Below are positions 34,061 through 42,606 of a stretch of 57,176 nt of DNA, in pieces; position 1 is the first letter of the stretch; the number at the start of each line of letters is the position of its first letter. Under the pieces are notes generated by a model. That model ran no database searches, was not told the origin of the DNA, and saw only the letters and a list, made by a program, of their open reading frames with translations. Origin of the DNA: Acidobacteriota bacterium (GTDB lineage: Bacteria > Acidobacteriota > Terriglobia > 2-12-FULL-54-10). The stretch lies in assembly GCA_016191085.1 (NCBI GenBank), contig JACPPJ010000075.1:1-57176 (forward strand). The letters run 5' to 3'. The translations under genes and the position numbers were made by a program.

Positions 34061-34131
34061 TCCGCCTCCAGGGGCTTCTGCTCTGTCGCAGGGACGCGCC
34101 AGGAAACCCGTCTCTACTTTAGCACAACCGG

Positions 34132-34194
34132 ATGGCCAATGTATTAACGGCTGTTCGCCTGCTGATCGCTTCGCCATTCGCCTACTTCATGCGG
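34132..34194 (+). pseudogene. Possible remnant of a CDP-alcohol phosphatidyltransferase (pgsA-like) N-terminus
   Basis: The segment MANVLTAVRLLIASPFAYFM looks like the first membrane helix and start of a PgsA-type enzyme, which makes phosphatidylglycerol-phosphate. After about 20 residues the frame runs into unrelated, Arg-rich sequence, and the DGxxAR...G...D catalytic motif is absent. A deletion after the first helix would explain this. The call rests on a short match and is uncertain. Confidence 0.3.
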
Positions 34195-34270
34195 TTGCTG
34201 GAGATTGCGGCCTCCGCCGATCAAGACTGCGCTGTTCCCACTCGCTTTCCGCTTCAGCGCCGCCGCTCCT

Positions 34271-34417
34271 TCAGTTCCTCGGCCCAAAAGCAGCGGACAC
34301 GTACAACGTATAAGACACACCGAGGCGGCCGCTGGTCGCGCGGTAATCCAGAGAATCACCGCCAGCCACACCAATGAAATCAATATACCGACGGCAATTT
34401 TCGAATAGCGTCGTCAT
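34271..34417 (-). pseudogene. Frameshifted small membrane-protein gene
   Basis: An ATG at 34417 has a strong GGGGGGAG upstream and starts M-T-T-L. One base later the adjacent frame reads SKIAVGILISLVWLAVILWI and on to TARPA, a good membrane helix. Removing a single T from CTATTCG would join the two as one protein. As it stands, the ATG frame runs through unrelated sequence to 34271. No family is recognised. The rest of 34061-34676 holds the pgsA-like remnant and no other gene. Confidence 0.3.
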
Positions 34418-34676
34418 GATGCTCCCCCCATGTGCAGCCGCACAGGTGCTCATCGAAGTGTCTTGCACGTTCGGCACGTTCGGCAAATGGTAACACCGAG
34501 AGCGGCCGGTGGGGATTGAGTTGCGAACCCATGTGCCAAGGGGTATGATGCTCCTGTACAATCCTCACTTCCCCTGATGCAGAAGGATTCCACTTCCCTA
34601 GCTGCAGAAGGTTTCCGGCTGGCGGGTACGTGCAGGTTGTTGCGCGTAAACATGTTAGGAATCATAAATTAAGCGC

Positions 34677-37337
34677 ATGACCCCTATTGCAAGTTCAGTT
34701 GACGGCAGTAATGTTTTAAGTTTCGACGAAATCGCAAATCTCGCAGCCGAGGGCGCCAAGCCGGCCGAGATTCTTATGAACGTGGTGGCGCTGATCGCCA
34801 AGCGCTTCCAGACCGACGTCTGTTCGGCCTACCTGCTGGAGCCGGACCGGGCCAACCTGGTGTTAGCGGCCACAGTCGGACTGCGGCCGCAGTGTATCGG
34901 CACATTGCGTATGGGACTGCACGAGGGCCTCACCGGTCTCGTCGCCGAGCAGGTGCGCTCGGTCGCAGTGGAACACGCGCAGAATCATCCTCGCTTCAAG
35001 TATTTCAGGGAAGCGGGCGAGGATTCGTTCCAGTCTTATCTGGGTGTTCCGCTAATCGATCGGGGAGTTCTGCAAGGCGTCCTGGCCGTTCAAACTGCCG
35101 AACCGAAAAAATTCCACGAAGATGAAATCCGAATGCTGATGGATGCCGCGACGCAAGTCGCGCCTATCGTCAGTGACGCTCGCGCTATAGATCGTTTTAT
35201 TGCTCCCACTCAACAGCGGTTATGGTCGCTGGCTCGAAACATGTGGTGGAGTTGGGACCCCGACTCCAGCAGCTTCTTCCGCGATCTTGACCCTGTACGC
35301 TGGCGCGCCCTGAATCAGAATCCGGTGTCGCTGCTGGGCGAGATGTCCTTCTTTAATATCGAGCGGCGCGCGCGAGAACTCAATCTACATAGCCGCATCA
35401 ACAACGCCTATCGACGGCAGCAGGAATATCTTTTGGCCGAACGCACTTGGGGAGCCACGCATGCGGGTGTATTGCGGCCGCGTCCCGTAGCGTATTTCTC
35501 GGCTGAATTCGGCCTGCATGAATCAATCCCCGTTTATTCGGGCGGACTCGGCGTATTAGCCGGGGATCACATCAAGAGCGCGTCGGATCTGGGAATTCCT
35601 CTCGTCGGCGTTGGGCTGTTTTATAGCCAGGGCTATTTCCGGCAGTGGCTGGACCGAAGCGGCTGGCAGCAGGAGGAATACCTCGAAACTGACGTCAGCA
35701 AGCTGCCCATGGAGCACGCCATTGGAACAAACGGCGAACCCGTCATGGTGCAAGTGGACACCCGTCGCGGGTATATTCGGGCCAAGGTATGGCGGGTGCA
35801 GGTAGGCCGCTGTGATCTCGTCTTGCTCGATTCCAATGTGGAAGGAAACGCTCCCGAGGACCGGGAACTCACCTCGCGATTGTACGGAGGCGATGGTCGC
35901 GTCCGAATCCGCCAGGAACTGTTGCTTGGCATCGGCGGCCTGCGTGCCTTACGCGCCATGGGCATAAATCCCGGAGTGCTCCACCTGAATGAAGGGCACA
36001 GCGGATTCGCAGTCCTGGAATCGATTCGCAACCGCATGCAAGAGGAAGGCATCAGTTTCCACAAAGCGTTGCCTCGCACTGCCAGGGAAGTCTTGTTCAC
36101 GACTCACACGCCGTTGCCCGCTGGTCACGACCGCTTCAGCGCCGAGCTCGTTGAAGAACACCTTGGGCCTATTCGCGATCAGTTGGGACTCACACAGGAT
36201 CGCCTGATGGATCTTGGGCGCGAGATTCCTGGAAATCATCACGAAGGGTTCTGCATGACCGTGCTCGGCCTGAAGCTTTCGCGGCGCGCCAATGCTGTTT
36301 CGGCGCTGCACGGCGAAGTTTCCAGATCGATGTGGGTCAATCTATATCCTGCCAAGCAAGACGATGATGTACCTATCGGGCACATAACCAACGGCGTGCA
36401 TGTTCCGTCCTGGCTGGCGCCGCAAATGTTCCGGCTCTACGACCGCCATCTCGGTCCGGGATGGCATGAGCTAAGCGCACAGCCGCAAATATGGGAAGGC
36501 ATTGAAAACATCAACGACGGCGAGTTGTGGGAGACGCATCTGAGCCTCAAGGCCAGGCTGCTCGGATTTGTCCGCCGGCGGGCGATTCAGCAGGCCGAGC
36601 GGCGCGACGAATCGCCAGAGGTTCTGCAGCGGCTCGCGGGTGTGCTCAGCCCGGATGCGCTCACGATTGGCTTCGCCCGACGATTCGCCACCTACAAACG
36701 CGCCAACCTGATCCTGGCCGACATCGAGCGACTCGCGTCGATGGTCAACGATCCTAAGCGGCCGGTGCAATTCGTTTTCTCCGGAAAGGCGCACCCGCGT
36801 GACGACCCTGGCAAGCGCATGCTGCAGCAGATCGCGGAGCTGATGCGGCATCGCGAATTCGCGAACAAGTTTGTGTTCGTCGAGGATTACGACATCAACG
36901 TCGGGCGCCATTTTGTGCAAGGCGTGGATGTGTGGCTGAATAACCCCCGGCGGCCTCTGGAAGCTTCAGGCACCAGCGGCCAAAAGGTTGTGCTGAACGG
37001 CGGTTTGAACCTTTCCGTTCTCGATGGTTGGTGGGCGGAGGCCTATGACGGCCTGAACGGTTTCGCAATTGGATCGGGCCGCACTCATTCCAACATGGAT
37101 GTTCACGACACGCGTGATGGAGAGGACTTGTATCGAACTCTCCTCGAAGAAGTGATTCCGCTCTACTACGCTCGCGACAATGATGGCTTGCCCCGAGGCT
37201 GGATCAGGCGCATGAAGCGGGCCATTCGCACGCTCGGCTGGCGTTTCAATGCGAATCGAATGGTGATGGATTATACGCTCAAGTGCTACGTGCCCGCAGT
37301 TGGCGGCGTTTCCAGCGACATGAGCTGCATAGGATAA
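34677..37337 (+). CDS. glgP: GAF domain fused to alpha-glucan (glycogen) phosphorylase
   Basis: The enzyme cleaves alpha-1,4-glucans with phosphate to glucose-1-phosphate. Residues about 20-168 are a GAF domain very like that of PTS protein PtsP (ILMNVVALIAKRFQTDVCSA, then LHEGLTGLVAEQVRSVAVEH and SYLGVPLIDRGVLQGVLAVQ). From about residue 180 it is a GT35 alpha-glucan phosphorylase of the shorter family type: VAYFSAEFGLHESIPVYSGG, GVLHLNEGHSGFAVLE and THTPLPAGHDRF. The PLP lysine is K770 in EASGTSGQKVVLNGG. The total of 886 residues is one domain longer than usual. The GAF part could tie glycogen breakdown to a small ligand. The ATG at 34677 begins directly before the GAF domain. Confidence 0.92.
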   Translation: MTPIASSVDGSNVLSFDEIANLAAEGAKPAEILMNVVALIAKRFQTDVCSAYLLEPDRANLVLAATVGLRPQCIGTLRMGLHEGLTGLVAEQVRSVAVEHAQNHPRFKYFREAGEDSFQSYLGVPLIDRGVLQGVLAVQTAEPKKFHEDEIRMLMDAATQVAPIVSDARAIDRFIAPTQQRLWSLARNMWWSWDPDSSSFFRDLDPVRWRALNQNPVSLLGEMSFFNIERRARELNLHSRINNAYRRQQEYLLAERTWGATHAGVLRPRPVAYFSAEFGLHESIPVYSGGLGVLAGDHIKSASDLGIPLVGVGLFYSQGYFRQWLDRSGWQQEEYLETDVSKLPMEHAIGTNGEPVMVQVDTRRGYIRAKVWRVQVGRCDLVLLDSNVEGNAPEDRELTSRLYGGDGRVRIRQELLLGIGGLRALRAMGINPGVLHLNEGHSGFAVLESIRNRMQEEGISFHKALPRTAREVLFTTHTPLPAGHDRFSAELVEEHLGPIRDQLGLTQDRLMDLGREIPGNHHEGFCMTVLGLKLSRRANAVSALHGEVSRSMWVNLYPAKQDDDVPIGHITNGVHVPSWLAPQMFRLYDRHLGPGWHELSAQPQIWEGIENINDGELWETHLSLKARLLGFVRRRAIQQAERRDESPEVLQRLAGVLSPDALTIGFARRFATYKRANLILADIERLASMVNDPKRPVQFVFSGKAHPRDDPGKRMLQQIAELMRHREFANKFVFVEDYDINVGRHFVQGVDVWLNNPRRPLEASGTSGQKVVLNGGLNLSVLDGWWAEAYDGLNGFAIGSGRTHSNMDVHDTRDGEDLYRTLLEEVIPLYYARDNDGLPRGWIRRMKRAIRTLGWRFNANRMVMDYTLKCYVPAVGGVSSDMSCIG

Positions 37338-37882
37338 ACCGTCGCTATTTCAGACTAACCCTGCCCGCACGAAAACCGCGGGCTGTTTCCCGTACGCGAT
37401 TTGCCGCTTTCTTATCTGCTGCTCCTCCGGATCACGTAAGATATCCTGGTCACTTATTGAGTATCGCATAATATAGCGCAACTTTTGTTGGTATCCTGGG
37501 TTGCTACCAGCATGGGGAACCCAGCAGGAGTACGAAGAGACTTTGAAGCGTTGGAGCGGCGGCAGCGGGAAGGCCTCCGGCTTTCGAAAAATCACAGGAT
37601 ACTCCACTTGCGCGTCATGCGACGGCGAGGGCTGTCGCGCCTGGCTGCGACAAAACCGTCGCCAGCACTCGTCGTGCGGACAAGATGCTCGACGGGGCGA
37701 CGGCTGTGGCCGACGGCTGAAAGATATTTAGGAACCACTTGATCGGCGAACTGGGACGAAGCGATGCTCATGCCCACGCGCACGATACTATTCGTGCAGG
37801 ACACTAGAATCAATCACACCAAGAGACCAATTGTCTGATCAGAATGGACGGCCGCGATCTGGATCTCTGGTTCGAGGCGCGG
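37338..37882. other. Intergenic region with a weak terminator-like hairpin
   Basis: GCCCGC (37363-37368) and GCGGGC (37378-37383) form a short stem 26 bases after the glgP stop, followed by TGTTT; it may end transcription. The rest is GC-rich with several CGACGG-type short repeats around 37615-37720. Open frames there have no family features and no gene is called. Confidence 0.4.
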
Positions 37883-38629
37883 CTAAAGGAGATGATTGGT
37901 AAAAACAAAGGAGATGGCTTGCGCCTTACTATGGAGGTTCAATTTCCTCAAGGTGTTCCGAACGTGATTACGCACGGTAAAAGCGCTGACGCCAATGCGC
38001 TGGGCGATACCCACGGTTGATAGGCCTTCGGCCAAAAACTGCAAGACTTCTATCTCCCGCCGGGTGAGAGCTGAGAGCGCATTCTCTCGGCATATTACTT
38101 TCCGGATGGCAGAGTTCCCGTCTCCGTTAGGAGGTTCTCCCATGTGGAGGAAATTCAAAATATTCTGCACCACGTCCTCGTTGTGCTTTTGGTAAGTCAC
38201 GTCTCGGAATAAGTGCACTAGCAGAGGCTTTCTTCTTTCAGACAACACAATGGTGCTCACGTTGAGCCAAATATCTTTACCTTCGCGGGTATGGGTAAGC
38301 AGGTCGAAATCATCCGGCATAATACCTTGCCGTGCCGATTTATACACACTGCAGTTGGCGTGGCACAACAACTTGGCGCAGGATGTACCGGCCAGTATCT
38401 CATGGCAGAGTCGAGTGCCGACTTCGGCCTGCGAGTAGCCGAGAATCCGCTCCGCTCCCTTGCTCCAGTAAACAATCCGTTGTGAGGTATCTATGATGAC
38501 GACGCCTTCTGCGGTGTTACCAAAAACAGACAGCCATTTCTGCCGAGGCCTTACAGCAAGCTTGTTCGCTGAGATCTGAACAACATCTGCTGACGTATGT
38601 TTACCCTCCGGACTGCGACGACTCGGGAA
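37883..38629 (-). CDS. PAS domain-LuxR-type response regulator (start unresolved)
   Basis: The C-terminal 65 residues are a LuxR/FixJ DNA-binding domain: LSALTRREIEVLQFLAEGLS, IAQRIGVSAFTVRNHVRNTL, then LNLHSKAQA. Upstream, in the same open frame, is a PAS domain: GNTAEGVVIIDTSQRIVYWS, then KGAERILGYSQAEVG, LLCHANCSVYK and DIWLNVSTIVLSERRKPLLV. It is likely a one-component regulator sensing a ligand or redox state; three cysteines lie in its CAKLLCHANC segment. The frame is open to 38629 after a TAA at 38630-38632, yet it contains no ATG, GTG or TTG before a TTG at 38371, which would remove half the PAS domain. The gene may use a rare start (a CTG is at W-L-S) or may have lost its start. Confidence 0.65.
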   Translation of the reverse strand, partial: FPSRRSPEGKHTSADVVQISANKLAVRPRQKWLSVFGNTAEGVVIIDTSQRIVYWSKGAERILGYSQAEVGTRLCHEILAGTSCAKLLCHANCSVYKSARQGIMPDDFDLLTHTREGKDIWLNVSTIVLSERRKPLLVHLFRDVTYQKHNEDVVQNILNFLHMGEPPNGDGNSAIRKVICRENALSALTRREIEVLQFLAEGLSTVGIAQRIGVSAFTVRNHVRNTLRKLNLHSKAQAISFVFTNHLL

Positions 38630-39172
38630 TTAGTGCGTGTCTTCGCAATCGGAACCCGGGTTCACTCGCTGGAACAGTCGATTTTCAGTGAGACTTCCAT
38701 ATGCCGCCCCAGCTTCTACTGAACTATGTCCACCGAATCGAAAAGTTCTCAGTACCGGAAGCATGACCAGAGCATCTGGATATGAGACTTCCAGCCCCGG
38801 ACCAGCCAACACGGATGGTTGAAGCAGAGATTGTCATGCCGCCAACAATTCAGCAGTGAGCCTAAATTCCCATTTTTAGTATCGAAAGAATTCTACTCCC
38901 GTTCACAGCCATGTCAAGAAAAATTTGCGGCGAGTACGAGGTGTCATTTTCGAGATCGACGTAATCAGTGCCGAGCGGCAGAAAATAACGTGATAGCGCG
39001 TGCGGAACAAATGCGCTTTTACGCAGAAACGGGTTACCTTGAGGCTCGCGTATGTCTCAAATCGCGCATGCAGCAGCGCAGCCACAGTAGCCGGCCGGCA
39101 AGTTTCAACGGCGATATTGCTGACTCAGGCAGACAGAACACTCTATCGCTCCGCGGAACGTTATACTGGTGT
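38630..39172. other. Intergenic region with no recognised gene
   Basis: The spacer between the PAS-LuxR gene and the DUF2071 gene. A frame continues upstream of the DUF2071 start to 38819, but its residues (38819-39172) are Ser/Arg-rich and match no family, so I leave it as non-coding. No repeat or terminator was identified. Confidence 0.5.
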
Positions 39173-39871
39173 ATGGGCATCAGCCCTTTTCCACCGCAAG
39201 CGGTAAACGTGCCGGTGATGTTTCAGACGTGGCGCTTCATCACATTCATTCACTGGCGCTACGATCCTGAACTGCTACGCCCTCGGTTGCCCCAAGGTTT
39301 GGAACTGGATCTTTACGACGGTACAGCGTGGATCAGCTTGACGCCGTTCATGGTCCAAAACCTTCGCCCGCCGCACGTTTCCGCCCTTCCTTGGGTATCA
39401 CATTTCCCCGAGACAAACCTCCGTACATACGTTCGCGGCCCGGACGGGCATAGGGGAATATGGTTTTTCTCGCTCGATGCTGACCGTCTAATAGCCGTAG
39501 TGGGCGCAATGGTGAGCTACCGGCTGCCGTATAAGTGGGCGCGCATGGAAGTCGTTCACGACGGAAACACTTTGCGTTACCGCAGCCAGCGGCATGCCGC
39601 GCGCTCTGACATCGTAATACAGGTGGGCAGCACGCTCTCTCCTGGAGAGCTAGACCACTTCCTGACTGCGCGGTTTCGACTGTTTACGGTCATCGCAGGC
39701 AAGTTGGCATTTGCGCAGGCGGAGCATCCGCCGTGGCAGTTATGCCAGGCAAGCGCGGAAAAACTGGATCAAACGATAACGGACGCTGCCGCGCTTTCGC
39801 CGCGCGGAGCGCCCATCCTGCACTATTCCTGGGGAGTGGACGTGCGCATTGGCCGTCCGAAGTGGCAGTGA
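39173..39871 (+). CDS. DUF2071 (YqjF-like) protein
   Basis: The 232-residue protein has the DUF2071 features in order: the W-R-F segment near the start (FQTWRFITFIHWRYDPELLR), LPQGLELDLYDGTAWISLTP, SHFPETNLRTYVRGPDGHRG and IWFFSLDADRLIAVVGA. It ends with APILHYSWGVDVRIGRP. The biochemical role of the family is unknown. The ATG at 39173 gives a product of usual family length; no clear ribosome binding site is present, so translation may be leaderless or use a weak site. It is convergent with the Hfq-like gene. Confidence 0.85.
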   Translation: MGISPFPPQAVNVPVMFQTWRFITFIHWRYDPELLRPRLPQGLELDLYDGTAWISLTPFMVQNLRPPHVSALPWVSHFPETNLRTYVRGPDGHRGIWFFSLDADRLIAVVGAMVSYRLPYKWARMEVVHDGNTLRYRSQRHAARSDIVIQVGSTLSPGELDHFLTARFRLFTVIAGKLAFAQAEHPPWQLCQASAEKLDQTITDAAALSPRGAPILHYSWGVDVRIGRPKWQ

Positions 39872-39952
39872 AGAGCAGCGGTCTGGAACAGTGATTCTGA
39901 AACAGTCCCGAATCGGGGGAGGGAAGACGAAACGTGAGCCAGCGCAACCCTG

Positions 39953-40276
39953 CTAAGCTTTTTCCGCCACTTCATTCTGCTTGTACAGGTATTTGATGCT
40001 GGGTTTGTAGATCAGCAAATTGGGGCCTTCGTTGCGATGCACCTTGACGCAAGCACGGTCGTACCACTCGATGATGCCGCGAACTTCCTCGCCATCCTGG
40101 AGCACCAGCACCATCGGCGTCTTCGCCTGCATTTGTTTCACGTAATAGAAATTCTCCGCGTTCGTCTGTTCGGGTGGAGCAGGCTTCTTGTTGCGTTGCT
40201 GGCGCGTGGCCATCTGGTCCTTCAGTTCTGTGAGGGACGGGCGGATCAGTTTACGGTTCACTTTCTTCTCCTTCAA
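39953..40276 (-). CDS. hfq: Hfq-like Sm-domain RNA chaperone
   Basis: Hfq helps small RNAs pair with mRNAs. The Sm fold occupies residues about 42-103: ENFYYVKQMQAKTPMVLVLQ, DGEEVRGIIEWYDRACVKVH, then PNLLIYKPSIKYLYK. The Sm1 pattern (G-x-x-x-x-G-x-I-x-x-x-D) is clear. The Sm2 motif, usually YKHAI, reads YKPSI. A 41-residue Lys/Gln/Pro-rich N-terminal arm precedes it. The total of 107 residues is within range. The variant motif means RNA binding may differ from the E. coli protein. It sits 134 bases downstream of holB. Confidence 0.8.
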   Translation of the reverse strand: MKEKKVNRKLIRPSLTELKDQMATRQQRNKKPAPPEQTNAENFYYVKQMQAKTPMVLVLQDGEEVRGIIEWYDRACVKVHRNEGPNLLIYKPSIKYLYKQNEVAEKA

Positions 40277-40410
40277 TGACCGGCGCGGACATATCCGAGC
40301 CGTTATGGCAAATAACTAATGATGAGTGCGTTGGCGGCAGACACGGACCGCTCAATTGCTCATTGGCATGGCTTCGCAATCAGCGGGGCTAGAGGTCCTG
40401 CCGGTCCCCC

Positions 40411-41526
40411 TTAGTGTCGGTCTCGCACCGCAGAGAGTCGAAGCGGCGCCAGGCTAACTGCAAAAGCTTCCAAGGCGATCTGCATTGAAACATTGCGGCG
40501 TAGGTTCCTCTCCAGACTGCTCAGAGAAGCGGTTGCTGCCGCTGCTCCTGCCGGGCCCAAGATGCGGGCGATCTGTAACAACTCCTTTGGCCGGTCCGCA
40601 TTTCGGAGTGGCTCCCCGTTGGCCTTCGTCTCAATATGCAGGATGTCTTGCAGTAGACTATAAAGAACTCGCAGCAAATTTTCAAGCCTTTCCTTTTCTC
40701 TTGATAAGTTTTGCGTGTGTCGAAACAACCCTGCAAAATCACGTCTGCTGGCGCCTGCGTGCAGCAAGGCCAGGAGGCTTTCGCGCACAGAAAGATAATG
40801 CTCCAGGTCCATCCGCTGCGCTGCGCCGGGGCAGCCGTTTGAGAGCGCCGCACGCAACTCGCGCTCACGTTGATCGGCGCCTACGCCGGAGCGCTTGAGA
40901 AATTCGCAAACATGTTGCCGCTGCACGGGCGCCATCCACAACGTGACACAACGCGAACGGATGGTCGGCAGCAGCGACGCCTCGCTTGCGGTGGTCAGCA
41001 GCAACAGCGCGTATGGAGGAGGCTCCTCCAGTGATTTTAGCAGGGCATTGGCAGCCGCTTCGTCCATGCGTTCCACTTCCGGCAATATGAAGACTTTTTT
41101 CCGTCCCGACGCCGGCAGGAATGTCAGTGCCTCTTTGAGATACCGGGCCTGTTCTATTTGGAAGTGCCGTAGCGGGCCGTTCGGCGGAAGCAAACACAGG
41201 TCGGCATGATGCTGGATCCGCAGCGGAATCTCGCGCGGGCGCCTGCTTAGTTTCTCGCGTTCCTCTTCGGCGCGCTCCACCGCCGCGTGACGGTCGTCCG
41301 CGAGCGCGATGAGGCGGCAGTTGCGGCACTCTCCGCAAAACTCCGCAGCATTGTGCTTCTGATCATTCACGCAAAATATCGCCTTCGTGAGCATTTGGGC
41401 AAGAGTGTACTTGCCAATCCCCGCGGGGCCGGAGAGCAGAATAGCGTGCGGCAGCCGCTGCTTCGTCATCATGCTCCGCAGCAGTTCCACTGTATTGCTG
41501 TTGCCGATGAAAGATTCAAAACCCAT
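40411..41526 (-). CDS. holB: DNA polymerase III delta-prime subunit (clamp loader)
   Basis: HolB is part of the clamp loader that places the sliding clamp on DNA. The 371-residue AAA-type protein has a P-loop (LLSGPAGIGKYTLAQMLTKA, residues about 31-50), the zinc site CxxxxxxxxxxCxxC (C in IFCVNDQ, CGECRNC), a Walker B-like VFILPEVERMDEAAANALLK, and the SRC motif as TIRSRCVTLWM. The last 120 residues form the more variable collar domain. The start has GGAG upstream. tmk lies upstream, separated by a repeat, as is common for these two genes. Confidence 0.9.
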   Translation of the reverse strand: MGFESFIGNSNTVELLRSMMTKQRLPHAILLSGPAGIGKYTLAQMLTKAIFCVNDQKHNAAEFCGECRNCRLIALADDRHAAVERAEEEREKLSRRPREIPLRIQHHADLCLLPPNGPLRHFQIEQARYLKEALTFLPASGRKKVFILPEVERMDEAAANALLKSLEEPPPYALLLLTTASEASLLPTIRSRCVTLWMAPVQRQHVCEFLKRSGVGADQRERELRAALSNGCPGAAQRMDLEHYLSVRESLLALLHAGASRRDFAGLFRHTQNLSREKERLENLLRVLYSLLQDILHIETKANGEPLRNADRPKELLQIARILGPAGAAAATASLSSLERNLRRNVSMQIALEAFAVSLAPLRLSAVRDRH

Positions 41527-41570
41527 TTGGGGTCTCCGATTGAACTACGTTTACCGCATCCTCGCCACGA

Positions 41571-41646
41571 GGTACCTTGTTTTCGTCGTGGGTTGGGACT
41601 CGCGAACGACAAACCCACGGCGAGGAAGGCCTAGACTTGGCTACCT
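41571..41646. repeat. Hairpin repeat of the GTGGG/CCCACGGCGAGG family between holB and tmk
   Basis: CGTCGTGGGTT and AACCCACGGCGAGGA pair in the 41584-41625 stretch, and the element ends in GGCTACC. The same segments occur at 52385-52456. The tmk stop codon lies in its right end. It probably terminates or separates the tmk and holB transcripts. Confidence 0.55.
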
Positions 41647-42297
41647 CGCTAGCCGGTTGTCCAGAAACTCATCAACCACATGAGTGATCGCTTCATGAAC
41701 TTCGGCAATGCCGGCCATGCCGTTCACCACTCGGATGCGGGCCGGTTCACGGTTTGCCAGTTCATGATAGCCGTGCCGCACGCGGCGGAATAATTCCAGG
41801 CCTTCTTCTTCGAATCGCGTCTGTTCCTGAAGGGCCGCGCGATTGCGGCTGTTGGTGCGCTCCGCGGCGGTCTCGGCGTCAATGTCCAGAAAAAGAGTGA
41901 TGTTCGGCTGCAGACCGCAACAGAGAATCCGATTCAACGCGGCAATATCGTCCAACGGGACTCCTCGGCCATAACCCTGATACGCTACGGTTGAATCCGT
42001 GAAGCGGTCGCAAAGCACGATGCTGCCGGCCTGCAAAGCGGGCCGGATCACCTCCTCAATGTGCTGGGCCCGTGCGGCGAACATCAACGCAAGCTCGGTG
42101 GCGGGCGCGAGACGACCGCTGGCAGGGCTAAGCACGATTTCGCGAATCTGCCGCCCGACGGCTGTTCCGCCCGGTTCTCTGGTGACCATAATTGCGCGCC
42201 CCTGGGTCCGCAGGCGTTCGGCCTGGAGCTCGAGTTGCGTCGTCTTGCCGCAACCATCCAGTCCTTCAAATGTGATCAGTGCGCCGGGATATTTCAA
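41641..42297 (-). CDS. tmk: Thymidylate kinase
   Basis: Tmk phosphorylates dTMP to dTDP for DNA synthesis. The 218-residue protein has the P-loop FEGLDGCGKTTQLELQAERL (residues 9-28), the DRx motif CDRFTDSTVAYQGYGRG near residue 100 and REPGGTAVG in between. The LID region is in NSRNRAALQEQTRFEEEGLE. The start is a TTG at 42297 that directly precedes the conserved KYPGALITFEG. Confidence 0.95.
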   Translation of the reverse strand: MKYPGALITFEGLDGCGKTTQLELQAERLRTQGRAIMVTREPGGTAVGRQIREIVLSPASGRLAPATELALMFAARAQHIEEVIRPALQAGSIVLCDRFTDSTVAYQGYGRGVPLDDIAALNRILCCGLQPNITLFLDIDAETAAERTNSRNRAALQEQTRFEEEGLELFRRVRHGYHELANREPARIRVVNGMAGIAEVHEAITHVVDEFLDNRLAR

Positions 42298-42403
42298 GAG
42301 ATCGCTCGATATTCGCGGGAGTGGAATATTCTAACATATGAGCACGCCACCATCGTCGAAGGCTAAGTGGTTTGGTTCCTAAATACGCTAACGTATTTTT
42401 CTA

Positions 42404-42547
42404 TCAAGCCGCGACGGCCAGTTTTTCGAGGAGGTTGGCCAAGTCTCGCCGGGTGAATCTTTCCCGGGCCTCTTCCTTGGACAGGACGATCTCAAATAGC
42501 TTTGACGTGGCATCTTTGCGGTTCCCTCGTTGCAAAAATGCCAACAA
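42404..42547 (-). CDS. Small ORF (47 codons), divergent from the ArsR gene
   Basis: A TTG-TTG start opens a frame that reads LLAFLQRGNRKDATSKLFEI, then SKEEARERFTRRDLANLLEK and ends LAVAA. The composition (balanced Lys, Glu, Arg, Leu) looks like a real helical peptide, in contrast to the shadow frames around it. An upstream TGA bounds it. It shares its intergenic region and the CTATAG dyad with arsR. It may be a real microprotein or the 3' remnant of a longer gene. No family recognised. Confidence 0.3.
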   Translation of the reverse strand: MLAFLQRGNRKDATSKLFEIVLSKEEARERFTRRDLANLLEKLAVAA

Positions 42548-42570
42548 ACCCCGTCGCAGGAGCAGTCAGT

Positions 42571-42596
42571 CTATAGTATTATAGGATTATCTATAG
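42571..42596. promoter_or_regulatory. CTATAG dyad upstream of arsR (candidate operator)
   Basis: Two CTATAG hexamers 14 bases apart (42571-42576 and 42591-42596) flank an AT-rich core (TATTATAGGATTAT). The ArsR-family start is 10 bases downstream. Spacing and position fit a repressor site overlapping the promoter; autoregulation is inferred. Confidence 0.45.
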
Positions 42597-42606
42597 CGCT
42601 TGAATT

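Noticed and set aside
37485-37742. Open frames of 76-85 codons after glgP
   Set aside because: Two overlapping frames of the same GC-rich stretch, without family features or ribosome sites.
38819-39172. N-terminal extension of the DUF2071 frame
   Set aside because: The added 118 residues are Ser/Arg-rich and outside the known domain; the internal ATG gives the usual family length.
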